Notes: generated from the sequence alone by a model not told the origin. Positions 1 through 8,580 are shown, numbered from the stretch's first letter. The stretch is 64,000 nucleotides of DNA from Propionispira raffinosivorans DSM 20765 (GCF_000381065.1 NZ_KB905840.1:1-64000), one strand, 5' to 3'. Program-made: numbers and translations.

Positions 1-280
1 CTATTTTGTGGATACGGTAGGAAGAAATAAAAAGCAGATAGAGAACTACATTAGGAATCAGCTAGAACAAGATCAAATAACAGAACAAATGAGTTTAAAA
101 GAGTTTGTGGACCCGTTTACGGGTAGCAAGAAGCAAAAGGCATAAATAAAAAGCCCCTTTAGGGGTCGCCCGAAAAAGTAAAACGTTGGTTAGACCATTC
201 GGACGCCCCTTGAGGGGCTTATGTTAGTAATATGCCCTTCCAGGGCTTGAGCAAGCCTCCGGTTTACCGGAGGTCATGAC
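1..280 (+). mobile_element. 3' end of an IS200/IS605-type insertion sequence
   Basis: The window opens inside the transposase gene of an IS200/IS605-like element and continues through about 135 bases of non-coding right end. That end holds four compact hairpins: 152-165 (GCCCC/GGGG), 205-218 (perfect GCCCCTTGAGGGGC), 234-246 (GCCCT/AGGGC) and 256-273 (perfect 8-bp stem, CCTCCGGT/ACCGGAGG). Subterminal hairpins recognised by TnpA are a hallmark of this family. The element ends about 12 bases from the padR stop codon. The exact cleavage site is not determined; it probably lies just after the last hairpin, near 274-285. Confidence 0.75.
2..145 (+). CDS. tnpA: IS200/IS605 family transposase TnpA, C-terminal fragment
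   Basis: Only the last 47 codons are in the window; the 5' part lies upstream. The frame opens with YFVDTVGRNKKQIENYIRNQ and ends at TAA 143-145. This matches the C-terminal helix of the HUH-type Y1 transposases, where the tyrosine of the YIRNQ segment (residue 16 of the fragment) is the nucleophile that attacks single-stranded DNA. The DPFTG tail is also common in the family. Nothing suggests a frameshift in the visible part, so the element could be intact. No TnpB gene follows before padR, so it is IS200-like on this side. Confidence 0.85.
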   Translation, partial: YFVDTVGRNKKQIENYIRNQLEQDQITEQMSLKEFVDPFTGSKKQKA

Positions 281-285
281 TATTG

Positions 286-819
286 TTATTTTTGTATATA
301 AGCAAGCGATTCGTTGAGCCATTCGATTTGCGTGCGTAGATGAGCAATGGCTCCTTTTAGTAAAAGATAATCACCGATTTTTGCGGTAGGAATATCTGAG
401 GAATCATATTCATTGAATTTGACTGTATAGCGGGTCAGTAAAAGTTGACATTTATCAAGCTGCTTTTCAAATTTGCCGCAGAGTTCTTGGCTGGTGAGTT
501 GTTCGGAAAAATATAGGCGAAGCTTGAAAATGTCTTTGCTCTGTGAAAGTGGGGGTTCATCTTCATGCATCCAGGCCGCGAGTTCTTCTTTTCCTTTTGT
601 TGTAATGGAATAAACTTTTTTTTCAAGCACTTCGCCTTGAATGACAACTTCATATTCAATCAAAGCAGCATCAACGAGCTTTTTTAATTCTGTATAAATT
701 TGACTTTGTTTGGCACTCCAAAAATCAGCAACACTATCACTGAAAATTTTTGTTAAATCATAGCCAGTGACTTTATCTTTATCAATTAATCCCAAAATGG
801 CATAAGCTAATGTATTCAT
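286..819 (-). CDS. padR: PadR family transcriptional regulator
   Basis: A 177-residue PadR-type repressor. The N-terminal winged helix starts with the family motif MNTLAYAILGLI, followed by GYDL and a recognition region QSQIYTELKKL. The C-terminal half (from about residue 90) is the helical dimerisation region (Vir_act_alpha_C type). It is divergent from padC with a perfect inverted repeat between them, so it almost certainly represses padC and is relieved by phenolic acids such as p-coumarate or ferulate, as known for Bacillus and Lactobacillus PadR. The start is supported by AGGAG nine bases upstream. Its 3' end abuts the IS right end. Confidence 0.9.
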   Translation of the reverse strand: MNTLAYAILGLIDKDKVTGYDLTKIFSDSVADFWSAKQSQIYTELKKLVDAALIEYEVVIQGEVLEKKVYSITTKGKEELAAWMHEDEPPLSQSKDIFKLRLYFSEQLTSQELCGKFEKQLDKCQLLLTRYTVKFNEYDSSDIPTAKIGDYLLLKGAIAHLRTQIEWLNESLAYIQK

Positions 820-879
820 GGCATATTTCTCCTAACAATTTGACTTGACTTTGTTTCTTCTATTATATATAATAAATAT

Positions 880-919
880 ATAAATTACAACATGTATAAA
901 ATGACATGTTGTAATTTAT
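880..919. promoter_or_regulatory. PadR operator between padR and padC
   Basis: A perfect inverted repeat with 16-bp arms (880-895 and 904-919) separated by 8 bases. Its centre contains ATGT-N8-ACAT, the established PadR box of Bacillus subtilis and lactic acid bacteria. It lies 36 bp before padC and 60 bp before padR, so it can control both genes. Confidence 0.9.
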
Positions 920-954
920 TAAAATGAAAGAATTAATAGAAAGAGGTAATTTAC

Positions 955-1464
955 ATGAGTGAATCTTCACGTAAAGAAGAATTGAAAAATTTAGTTGGTA
1001 AACATTTTATTTATACATATGATAATGGCTGGCAGTATGAAGTTTATATAAAAAGTGAAACGGTTTTTGATTATCGGATTCATAGTGGTATTGTTGGTGG
1101 ACGCTGGGTAACTGGGCAAGAAGCCTATATTGTAAAAATGTCTGAGGATGTTTTTAAGATTTCGTGGGATGAACCAACGGGGACTTGTGTGAGCTTGGCA
1201 TTTAATTTGGCAACACGTAAAATCCATGGTACGATTTTCTTTCCAGCTTGGGTTGGCAAAGATCCACAAAAAACAGTATGTTATCAAAATGAACATTTAG
1301 ATCTCATGCAGAAATACCGCGATCAAGGACCAACGTATCCTAAAATGCTAGTAGATGAGTTTGCAAAAATAACGTTCTTAGAAGAATGTGGACGCGATCG
1401 TGATGATGTTATAAATTGTGCTTCAAAAGATTTGCCGAAAGGTTATACCCTACGTAAAAATTAA
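955..1464 (+). CDS. padC: Phenolic acid decarboxylase
   Basis: A 169-residue cytoplasmic enzyme that decarboxylates p-coumaric, ferulic or caffeic acid to the vinyl phenol, a detoxification of plant phenolics. The signature blocks are clear: GKHFIYTYDNGWQYE, the DYRIHSG segment, GRWVTGQEA, GTIFFPAW, and YQNEHLDLM. Length and collinearity match PadC/Pdc of Bacillus. The start ATG has AGAGG eight bases upstream. It is a single-gene unit closed by a terminator at 1478-1529 and is controlled by the divergent PadR. No partner genes are visible. Confidence 0.95.
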   Translation: MSESSRKEELKNLVGKHFIYTYDNGWQYEVYIKSETVFDYRIHSGIVGGRWVTGQEAYIVKMSEDVFKISWDEPTGTCVSLAFNLATRKIHGTIFFPAWVGKDPQKTVCYQNEHLDLMQKYRDQGPTYPKMLVDEFAKITFLEECGRDRDDVINCASKDLPKGYTLRKN

Positions 1465-1477
1465 AATAATGTTTATG

Positions 1478-1529
1478 GTAAGGCTTGGATAAAACATATA
1501 AACTGTTTTTTTTCGAGTCTTGCTTTTTT
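1478..1529 (+). terminator. Intrinsic terminator after padC
   Basis: A 10-bp stem (1478-1487 with 1514-1523, including G-T wobbles) is followed by six T. It lies 14 bases past the padC stop. Confidence 0.75.
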
Positions 1530-1606
1530 ATTGTCTATGGTTTGATTTTTAAAGTGCTTCTATTATAATTATAGGTAGATGCTATTAGAAAAGAAGGTCG
1601 AGATAT

Positions 1607-2521
1607 TTGCTTGATTTAGGAATTTGTACAGTTTGTCCATGGCAATGCGGCGTTAATCGCTTAGCTGGTGAGACCGGTGCCTGTGGCGCAGGTGCTTTGC
1701 CAAAGGTGGCATTGGTTTCACTTCATCAATGGGAAGAACCTTGTTTTGTTGGCGAACATGGAGCGGGAACTGTGTTTTTTTCATATTGTAATCTACATTG
1801 TGTTTTTTGTCAAAATCATGAGATTAGTCAAGCTGGGGTGGGAGAAGAAATATCGATTGCCAGATTGGCTGAAATTTTTTTAGAGCAGCAAAATAGAGGC
1901 GCTCAGTCTTTAGATTTGGTATCGCCTACCCAGTATGTGCCGCAGATTATTGAAGCATTGGATCTTGCAAAAGTTAGTGGTCTTTGTCTACCTGTCGTAT
2001 ATAATTCAAATGGCTATGAAAATGTGCAAACACTGGAGTCTTTAGCTGGGTATGTAGATGTGTTTCTGCCAGATTTAAAGTATAAAAACATCGCGGCTGC
2101 ACAGAAATATTCCCAGGCTGCGGATTATTTTTCCGTGGCAAGTAAGGCGATTCAAAAAATGGTTGAGCTGGTCGGACCGCCTGTTTTTGATGCGCAGGGT
2201 ATGATGAAACGAGGCGTATTGGTTCGGCATCTTATCATTCCCGGGCAAATGAAAGATAGTAAAGCTTTGCTGGATTGGCTGTGGGATACGTTTGGCGATC
2301 GGATTTATTTAAGTTTAATGAATCAATTTACACCTTTATATGAAGTCGGTGCTTATAAAGAAATTAATCGCAAGCTTACAACCTATGAATATGATCAAGT
2401 TGTCGAGCATACACTGAATTTAGGAATAAAGCAGTGCTTTATTCAAGAAGGTAAAACGTCGTCCGTCGACTTTGTACCAGTATTTAATGGTCGTGGTGTT
2501 TTGACGGCAGACAAGGAATAA
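1607..2521 (+). CDS. Radical SAM protein, PflA-like (COG1313 type)
   Basis: A 304-residue radical SAM protein resembling pyruvate-formate-lyase activating enzyme relatives. The SAM-cluster motif is C61-x3-C65-x2-C68 (CNLHCVFCQN). Extra cysteines at 7, 10 and 14 (CTVCPWQC) and C26 are typical of this uncharacterised subfamily and may hold a further metal site. The start is TTG at 1607 with AAGAAGG about ten bases upstream; no ATG fits. The substrate is unknown. Neighbours (padC upstream, molybdenum hydroxylase downstream) do not settle it, since both have their own promoters or terminators. Confidence 0.85.
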   Translation: MLDLGICTVCPWQCGVNRLAGETGACGAGALPKVALVSLHQWEEPCFVGEHGAGTVFFSYCNLHCVFCQNHEISQAGVGEEISIARLAEIFLEQQNRGAQSLDLVSPTQYVPQIIEALDLAKVSGLCLPVVYNSNGYENVQTLESLAGYVDVFLPDLKYKNIAAAQKYSQAADYFSVASKAIQKMVELVGPPVFDAQGMMKRGVLVRHLIIPGQMKDSKALLDWLWDTFGDRIYLSLMNQFTPLYEVGAYKEINRKLTTYEYDQVVEHTLNLGIKQCFIQEGKTSSVDFVPVFNGRGVLTADKE

Positions 2522-2561
2522 ATAGAAACTTCACAACATGTCTCATATTGAGATTTTTTCC

Positions 2562-2695
2562 TTGACGAAACGTCTTATTGCTGATAAAATTTTTATAAAA
2601 TAAGATTTAAATCAGCAATGAAGCTGTTCCGCGGGTCTACTATGGAATTGCAAGTTGCATTTCTAAAGCGTTCACAGTTGTGGATGCTTTTTTTA
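2562..2695 (+). promoter_or_regulatory. Promoter and attenuator-like leader of the molybdenum hydroxylase gene
   Basis: A near-consensus promoter: TTGACG at 2562-2567, a 17-bp spacer, and TAAAAT at 2585-2590 with an extended TG. An inverted repeat (ATTGCTGAT 2577-2585 / ATCAGCAAT 2611-2619) brackets the -10 and start region. A stem-loop at 2645-2663 follows, then a classic terminator (11-bp stem 2665-2675/2680-2690, loop AGTT, T run to 2695), all before the ribosome site at about 2731. A terminator inside the 5' UTR implies conditional read-through, by riboswitch or protein. I do not recognise the RNA class; it lacks the purine riboswitch core. Confidence 0.65.
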
Positions 2696-2741
2696 TTAAT
2701 TAAGCTGCCATTGTAGTCGCTGCATAGAGAAGGAGAATGGT

Positions 2742-5300
2742 ATGTTTAAATTTAAAGTGAATGGAACGTCAGTTACAGCCGATAAAGAGCAAAATTTATT
2801 GACCTATCTGAGAGATGAGTTACGAGTGACATCGGTAAAGGATGGGTGTAGTGAAGGAGCCTGCGGAACTTGTACGGTTCTGATTGATGGCAAAAAAATT
2901 AAAGCCTGTATCCCTAAACTTTCTTCCCTTGTTGGCAAATCGATTGTTACAGTTGAAGGTCTTTCCCTAAGGGAAAAAGAAGTCTACGTGCATTGTTTTG
3001 CTCAGGCAGGGGCGGTACAGTGCGGGTATTGTATTCCAGGCATGGTGATTTCGGCAAAGAGCCTGCTCGATGTAAATCTAAATCCGACTCGGCTAGAGGT
3101 AAAAAAGGCAATTCGTGGCAATCTTTGCCGCTGTACCGGTTATGTTAAAATCGAAGAAGCTATTTTGCAGGCAGCAGATTTTTTTCGTGAGGATTTGCCA
3201 ATTCCGCAGCGTGAGACGCAGGCACTTCTTAATACTCGTTTTAAAAGAGTGGATGCAGAAGAAAAAATATTGGGAACGGGACAGTTTGTTGATGATTTGA
3301 TTTTGCCGGATATGATTTATGCGAAGGCATTACGCTCAAAATATCCCCGGGCGGTTGTCAATCGGATTGATTTGTCGAAAGCTTTGGCGCATCCAGATTG
3401 TATAAGAATTTTAACGGAAAAAGATGTACCGAATAAAAAAATTGGTCATCTGGTTACGGATTGGGATGTGATGATTGCAGAGGGGGGAACGACACGCTAT
3501 ATTGGCGATGCCTTAGCCTTGGTTGCTACACAGCACAAAGAAACGCTCGATGAAGTCCTAGCCTTAATTGAAGTTGATTATACCGAGTTAGTACCGATCA
3601 CCTGTCCGACAGATGCTCTGAAAGCATCGGCACCGCTTATCCATGAGCAGGGCAATATTATGCGCAAAGAAGTCCTCAAACGCGGCAATGCTGATGCGGC
3701 GATTAAAAATTCAAAGTATGTTGTGACACGTAAATACAGTACGCCGTTTAATGATCATGCATTTATGGAGCCGGAGTGTGCAATTGCATTACCAGAAGGG
3801 GAGGATGGACTCTTACTTTATACAGGGTCACAATCCGTTTATGATGAACGCCATGAAATTTCGCATATGTTAGCGATTCCAGAAGAAAAAATACATTGCC
3901 ATTCGATGCTCGTTGGGGGCGGATTTTGCGGCAAAGAAGATATGAGTGTGCAGCATCATGCCGCATTGATGGCTTGGTATACGAAAAAACCGGTGAAAGT
4001 GAAGTTTTCGCGACAGGAAAGTTTAAATTATCATACCAAACGTCATGCAATGGAAATGGAATTTACGACAGCCTGTGATGAACAGGGAATTCTTACGGCA
4101 ATGAAAGCGATTTTGATTGCGGATACGGGTGCCTATGCATCGTTGGGTGGTCCAGTACTCCAACGCGCCTGTACCCATGCGGCTGGTCCTTATAATTATC
4201 AAAATATAGATATTTTAGGGATGTCGGTTTATACGAATAATGTAATTGGTGGAGCTTATCGCGGTTTTGGCGTAACCCAAAGTTGTTTTGCCACGGAAAA
4301 TAATATCAACCTTTTAGCTGAAATGGCAGGACTTTCTCCTTGGGAAATGCGTTATAAAAATGCAATCCGTCCGGGGCAGGTTTTGCCAAATGGACAGATC
4401 GCAGATCCAAATTGTGCGATTGTGGAATGTTTAGAGGCAGTTAAGGCTGTTTACGAAGCGAATCCTTATGCGGGAATTGCTTGCGCTTTTAAAAACAGTG
4501 GGACTGGTGTGGGACTTAAGGATATTGGACGCTGCCTGCTCTCGATTGAAAAGGGACTTGTTCACATTCGAACTTCGGCAGCTTGTATGGGGCAGGGGAT
4601 TGCGACAATGTGTACGCATATGGTATGCCAGGAAACTGGTTTAGATCCAGCTCTGATCGTGCATGAACGTCCCGATACCAACAGAACACCCAATTCAGGA
4701 ACTAGTACAGCCTCCAGGCAGACAGTCGTGACGGGTGAAGCTACACGCCGTGCCGCGCAAAAGCTTAAAGCAGCTTTGGCTGGTGGCAAGAGTGTAGCAG
4801 ATTTAAACGGACAGGAATTTTATGATGAATTTTCTGCGATTACCGACCCGATGGGGTCACCAAAGGATTTTCCGGTCAGTCATGTAAGTTATAGCTACGG
4901 GGCACAGGTGGTCATTTTAGATTCACAGGGAAAAGTTGAAAAAGTAGTTGCAGCATATGATGTCGGAACACCAGTCAATATTCAATCGGTTGAAGGTCAG
5001 ATTGAGGGCGGAATCATAATGGGTCTGGGATTTGCTCTTACCGAGGATTTTCCGGTTCAAGGTGGATATCCACTGTTGAAATTTGGGACACTCGGATTGA
5101 TGCGGGCAACGGAGGCACCGCCGGTTGAAGTTCATCTGGTACAAGCGCCAGGTGAAAAACTTCCTTATGCATTTGGAGCCAAAGGTGTTGGCGAACTTTG
5201 TCTCATTCCGACCTCGCCAGCCTGCTCTCATGCGTATTATCGCTACGATGGGAAATTCAGGACGTCTCTACCGCTGAGAGAAACCTATTATAAAAAATAA
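2742..5300 (+). CDS. Fused Fe-S/molybdopterin hydroxylase, xanthine dehydrogenase type
   Basis: 852 residues combining, in order, a plant-type 2Fe-2S domain (C36, C41, C44, C56), a second 2Fe-2S helical domain (C94, C97, C129, C131) and, from about residue 165, the two-part molybdopterin catalytic region (VGGGFCGKE near 390, AYRGFG near 508, and the proton-accepting Glu in GAKGVGELCLIP near the C-terminus). There is no FAD domain. This single-chain arrangement is that of Desulfovibrio aldehyde oxidoreductase and of the so-called selenium-dependent xanthine dehydrogenase family; the latter seems more likely by length. Substrate is undetermined (purine or aldehyde). The start has GAAGGAG upstream. 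Confidence 0.85.
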   Translation: MFKFKVNGTSVTADKEQNLLTYLRDELRVTSVKDGCSEGACGTCTVLIDGKKIKACIPKLSSLVGKSIVTVEGLSLREKEVYVHCFAQAGAVQCGYCIPGMVISAKSLLDVNLNPTRLEVKKAIRGNLCRCTGYVKIEEAILQAADFFREDLPIPQRETQALLNTRFKRVDAEEKILGTGQFVDDLILPDMIYAKALRSKYPRAVVNRIDLSKALAHPDCIRILTEKDVPNKKIGHLVTDWDVMIAEGGTTRYIGDALALVATQHKETLDEVLALIEVDYTELVPITCPTDALKASAPLIHEQGNIMRKEVLKRGNADAAIKNSKYVVTRKYSTPFNDHAFMEPECAIALPEGEDGLLLYTGSQSVYDERHEISHMLAIPEEKIHCHSMLVGGGFCGKEDMSVQHHAALMAWYTKKPVKVKFSRQESLNYHTKRHAMEMEFTTACDEQGILTAMKAILIADTGAYASLGGPVLQRACTHAAGPYNYQNIDILGMSVYTNNVIGGAYRGFGVTQSCFATENNINLLAEMAGLSPWEMRYKNAIRPGQVLPNGQIADPNCAIVECLEAVKAVYEANPYAGIACAFKNSGTGVGLKDIGRCLLSIEKGLVHIRTSAACMGQGIATMCTHMVCQETGLDPALIVHERPDTNRTPNSGTSTASRQTVVTGEATRRAAQKLKAALAGGKSVADLNGQEFYDEFSAITDPMGSPKDFPVSHVSYSYGAQVVILDSQGKVEKVVAAYDVGTPVNIQSVEGQIEGGIIMGLGFALTEDFPVQGGYPLLKFGTLGLMRATEAPPVEVHLVQAPGEKLPYAFGAKGVGELCLIPTSPACSHAYYRYDGKFRTSLPLRETYYKK

Positions 5301-5312
5301 AAAATTTCTTTG

Positions 5313-5345
5313 AACAACACATGCTAATTGTATGTGTTGTTTTTT
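5313..5345 (+). terminator. Intrinsic terminator after the molybdenum hydroxylase gene
   Basis: A 10-bp stem AACAACACAT (5313-5322) with ATGTGTTGTT (5332-5341) runs into a T tract, 13 bases past the stop codon. Confidence 0.85.
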
Positions 5346-5374
5346 ATAAGAGCTCGCGGCATTTTTTCCCAATA

Positions 5375-5500
5375 TGCTATAATAAAGACATCTAGTGGCA
5401 CTGCTTTCTCCGTAAGATCACTAAACCCGATAGCCCATTACGGATGATTGCTATATAGAAAAATCCGATTTTACGGGTAGTGTTTTTGTAAAATGAATTA
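5375..5500 (+). promoter_or_regulatory. Promoter and structured leader with alternative pairings, upstream of the EgsA-like gene
   Basis: An extended -10 (TG then TATAAT at 5378-5383) starts a leader of about 175 nt. Within it TCCGTAA (5409-5415) pairs with TTACGGA (5438-5444), while CACT..ACCCG (5419-5429) can instead pair with CGGGTAGTG (5474-5482), which is followed by five T. The two structures overlap and look mutually exclusive, like an anti-terminator and terminator. ATAGC/GCTAT (5430-5434/5449-5453) is a further stem. The ligand and class are unknown to me. Confidence 0.55.
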
Positions 5501-5565
5501 CCCCAAATTACCGATTTTTATCATAGTCTTTTTCGAAGAACTAAAAATAGATGGAGGCATATAAA

Positions 5566-6906
5566 ATGGATTGGAATCGTTATTTGAATAAAGAAATAGA
5601 ATGTTCCTGCGGCAGGACACATCGTTGCGCTATTAAGCATGTTGCGATTGGTCTTGCTGCCATTGACGGTTTAACAGCGTATATCAAAGAAAACGGTTAT
5701 CAGCATGTGTCCGTAGTTGTTGATAAAAACACCGAAAAAGCAGCCGGAGAAATGGTGTATGGCGTTTTAGAAAAAGACGGAATCTTTTTTGACAAAATCA
5801 GATTAGAAGCCGCTGAAATTATACCGGATGAAATTACGTTAGGAAATCTTATTGCTGATATAGCAGCGGAAACCGATTTGATTATAGCCGTGGGTTCAGG
5901 AACGATCAATGATTCCTGCCGGTTTATTTCTCATAAAATGAAGATTGATTATTTTATTGTTGGTACCGCACCATCGATGGACGGTTATGCTTCGGATGTT
6001 ACACCAATGTTAATTCATAATTTAAAAATAACCTATGAAAAAATGGGTCATGCTAAAGCAATTCTTGGTGATGTGGATGTTTTGTCAAAAGCACCTATGC
6101 GGATGATTACGGCTGGTGTTGGTGATGTTTTTGGCAAATATATCTGCCTTACGGAATGGAAATTATCTCATTTGATTACGGGAGAATATTATTGTGAGTT
6201 TGTTGATGGTATTATGCAGGATGCCTTAAAAACCCTGGAAACATCCATTGATGGGATCCCTTCACGCAATAAAAAAGCGATGGGGGCTATTATGGAAGGG
6301 CTGGTACTCGCCGGAGTAGGGATGAGTTATGTAGGTAATTCAAGACCGGCATCGGGCAGCGAACATCATTTAGCGCATTACTGGGAGATGATGTTTTTAC
6401 AAAGTGGTCAAGAGGATCCGCTGCATGGAACAAAAGTCGGTGTCGGTACGGTTATTGCATTATTACTTTATCAATATGCAAAAAAAATAGTGGCAAGTGG
6501 CAAAGTTTTTCCACAGCCTTCATTTGATGAGAAGGTTTGGATAAAATTCATCAAAAAAGCTTATGGAATATCTGCTCCTGGGGTTTTGTCGTTAGAAGAA
6601 AATGTGCACAAAAATAGTGATGCCGCAGTAGCTAAACGATTAGCCGTATTGCAACAGCATCGAGAAGACTTTATAAAATTGGCGAATGCCTTGCCTACAC
6701 CGGAAAAAATCATTGCCGCCATGAAAAAAATTCAGGCACCGTATCTGCCAAAAGAGATTGGTGTGACGCCTGAATTGCTCAAAAATAGTATTGTTTACGC
6801 CAAAGAATTGCGTAATCGTTATGGAATATTACAGTTATTGTTTGATATGGGCGAGTTGGAAAATGCCGCGAACTGCGTATGCAAACAGATTGAACAATAT
6901 AAATAG
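5566..6906 (+). CDS. sn-glycerol-1-phosphate dehydrogenase, AraM/EgsA family
   Basis: About 446 residues of the iron-alcohol-dehydrogenase/EgsA superfamily, which reduces dihydroxyacetone phosphate to sn-glycerol-1-phosphate with NAD(P)H. The dinucleotide site AVGSGTINDSCRF lies near residue 115. Metal ligands appear in SMDGYASD (Asp), GSEHHLAHYWE (His) and DPLHGTKVG (His). Bacterial AraM is the characterised relative (B. subtilis, a nickel enzyme). The start is ATG 5566, with GGAGG nine bases upstream; an upstream ATG at 5551 overlaps that site. It is the first gene after a structured leader. Confidence 0.85.
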   Translation: MDWNRYLNKEIECSCGRTHRCAIKHVAIGLAAIDGLTAYIKENGYQHVSVVVDKNTEKAAGEMVYGVLEKDGIFFDKIRLEAAEIIPDEITLGNLIADIAAETDLIIAVGSGTINDSCRFISHKMKIDYFIVGTAPSMDGYASDVTPMLIHNLKITYEKMGHAKAILGDVDVLSKAPMRMITAGVGDVFGKYICLTEWKLSHLITGEYYCEFVDGIMQDALKTLETSIDGIPSRNKKAMGAIMEGLVLAGVGMSYVGNSRPASGSEHHLAHYWEMMFLQSGQEDPLHGTKVGVGTVIALLLYQYAKKIVASGKVFPQPSFDEKVWIKFIKKAYGISAPGVLSLEENVHKNSDAAVAKRLAVLQQHREDFIKLANALPTPEKIIAAMKKIQAPYLPKEIGVTPELLKNSIVYAKELRNRYGILQLLFDMGELENAANCVCKQIEQYK

Positions 6907-6987
6907 TGAAATTTTTATTGCTAGAAGCATCTGCCTAGGGTAAACTATATTCGATAGCTGGACTGTAGGAAAAAAGGAGGAAACCTT

Positions 6988-7497
6988 ATGGATAGAGCTT
7001 TAGCAGATGTCATGCAGGTTAAATTAATTCATAAAATGATTGACTATTATGCTGGGGATGCAAGACGGGTTCAACATTTTATGAAAGTCTATGACTTTGC
7101 AAAACTTATTGGAAAATCAGAAAACCTGCCGGAAAATGTGCAGTTTCTTTTAGAAATAACAGCGATTGTTCATGATATTGGCATTAAAGTGAGTGAAGAA
7201 AAATATCAGAGCAGTGCGGGATCTTATCAGGAAAAAGAAGGTCCGGCCATTGCTAAGCCTATGTTACTTTCTGTAGGTTATACCGAAGCGGTGATTGAGC
7301 GAGTCTGCTATTTGATAGGGCATCATCACACCTATAAGGATATTGATGGGCTCGATTATCAAATTCTGGTAGAAGCGGATTTTTTGGTAAATATATATGA
7401 AGACGGGATTTCGCAACAGGCGATTCAAAGCATTGAAGAGAAAATTTTTAAAACAAAAACGGGCAAACATTTACTGGAAACAATGTTTAGGTGTTGA
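6988..7497 (+). CDS. HD-domain phosphohydrolase, HDIG type
   Basis: A 169-residue stand-alone HD-domain protein. The metal-binding signature is AIVHDIGIKVSEEKY near residue 63, with further histidines in GHHHTYKDIDGLDY near residue 115 and a late Asp (VEADFLVN). Such short HD proteins hydrolyse phosphate mono- or diesters of nucleotides; the substrate cannot be read from the sequence. It follows the EgsA-like gene by 81 bases with a strong AAAAAGGAGG site and may be co-transcribed with it. A strong terminator follows at 7634. Confidence 0.85.
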   Translation: MDRALADVMQVKLIHKMIDYYAGDARRVQHFMKVYDFAKLIGKSENLPENVQFLLEITAIVHDIGIKVSEEKYQSSAGSYQEKEGPAIAKPMLLSVGYTEAVIERVCYLIGHHHTYKDIDGLDYQILVEADFLVNIYEDGISQQAIQSIEEKIFKTKTGKHLLETMFRC

Positions 7498-7633
7498 TTT
7501 TTGAAAACAAAAAAACCTAAATTCAATATCAAAATATTTACTAAAAAAATAAATGATCTTTGTGCATTATTAACATTGACGAGAGGATTATTGAATGGTA
7601 GAATGAAGGAAATAATAAATTTGTTGAGTAATG

Positions 7634-7678
7634 GCGCTCACGAGTATTTTAGAATACTTGTGAGCGCTGTTTTTTTTA
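7634..7678 (+). terminator. Intrinsic terminator after the HD-domain gene
   Basis: A perfect 15-bp stem (7634-7648 with 7653-7667), a 4-base loop and eight or more T. The 7498-7845 gap otherwise holds only a second, weaker terminator and the next ribosome site. Confidence 0.9.
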
Positions 7679-7717
7679 TTATCGATGGTTGGAATCAATA
7701 AGTAAATAAAGCAGATC

Positions 7718-7755
7718 AAAAAAGCAAAGATGCTAATAAAAGATCTTTGCTTTTT
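7718..7755 (+). terminator. Second hairpin terminator before the ABC operon
   Basis: AAAAGCAAAGAT (to 7731) pairs with ATCTTTGCTTTT (7743-7754), followed by T-rich DNA. It sits about 90 bases before the next gene, so it could be either a backup terminator or an attenuator in that operon's leader. Confidence 0.6.
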
Positions 7756-7845
7756 GTGCTTTTTTAGTAGTGATTTCCGTTACAGTACATATTCCAACCG
7801 TTGAAATAGGGTGTTAAATAACACGGAAAGATGCTGGAGGTAATT

Positions 7846-8565
7846 ATGTTTAATATATATAAGTTAGGGAAAAAATTTGGTGATTTAGACGTATTAAAGA
7901 GTATCAGCATGAATATTGAAAAAGGTGAAGTCGTTTGCATTATTGGACCGTCGGGCTCAGGGAAAAGCACGTTTTTGCGGTGCTTGAATTTATTAGAAGT
8001 ACCAACGAGTGGGAAGGTTTATTATAATGGAATCATTTTGGATGCGGATTTAGATAGTAAGAAGCTTCGCCGGGAAGTGGGCATGGTTTTCCAGCGGTTT
8101 AATCTCTTTCCTATGTTTACGGTATTGAAAAATATTACGTATGCACCGATTCATATCAATCATATGAAAAAAGAAGCGGCAAAGGAACTGGCTATGAGTT
8201 TGCTGGAAAAAGTCGGACTAGCTGATAAGGCCGATGTTTATCCAGCCACGTTATCAGGTGGACAGCAGCAGCGGGTAGCGATTGCTCGGGCCCTGGCGAT
8301 GCAGCCGAATATGCTTTTGTTTGATGAACCAACGTCTGCTTTAGATCCTGAACTGGTGGGTGATGTTCTGGAAGTTATGAAACAACTGGCTGCAGATGGA
8401 ATGACCATGGTAGTTGTGACACATGAAATGGGATTTGCGAGAGATGTGGCCGACCGTGTTATTTTTATGGATAAAGGTTATATTGTCGAAGAAGGTCCAC
8501 CAGAAAAAATATTTAATAACCCTAAACATGAGCGTACGCAGGCGTTTTTGGCAAGAGTTTTATAA
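7846..8565 (+). CDS. Polar amino acid ABC transporter, ATP-binding protein
   Basis: A 239-residue cytoplasmic ATPase of the GlnQ/HisP group. Walker A is GPSGSGKST near residue 35, the signature [16 protein letters not shown] near 132, and Walker [14 protein letters not shown] near 158, followed by the H-loop VVTHEMG. The start is ATG 7846 with CTGGAGG seven bases upstream; an in-frame upstream ATG at 7831 overlaps the site and is unlikely. It is the first gene of a three-gene importer (ATPase, permease, binding protein). Substrate specificity is not readable but polar amino acids are the family norm. Confidence 0.92.
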   Translation: MFNIYKLGKKFGDLDVLKSISMNIEKGEVVCIIGPSGSGKSTFLRCLNLLEVPTSGKVYYNGIILDADLDSKKLRREVGMVFQRFNLFPMFTVLKNITYAPIHINHMKKEAAKELAMSLLEKVGLADKADVYPATLSGGQQQRVAIARALAMQPNMLLFDEPTSALDPELVGDVLEVMKQLAADGMTMVVVTHEMGFARDVADRVIFMDKGYIVEEGPPEKIFNNPKHERTQAFLARVL

Positions 8566-8580
8566 GGAGGTCCAGATTAT

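Noticed and set aside
2597-2741. Purine riboswitch upstream of the xanthine-dehydrogenase-like gene
   Set aside because: The three-way junction with its conserved TAT/loop-loop elements is absent.
7501-7701. 66-codon open frame after the HD-domain gene
   Set aside because: It runs straight through a 15-bp terminator hairpin and its T tract, starts at a TTG without a ribosome site, and resembles no family.
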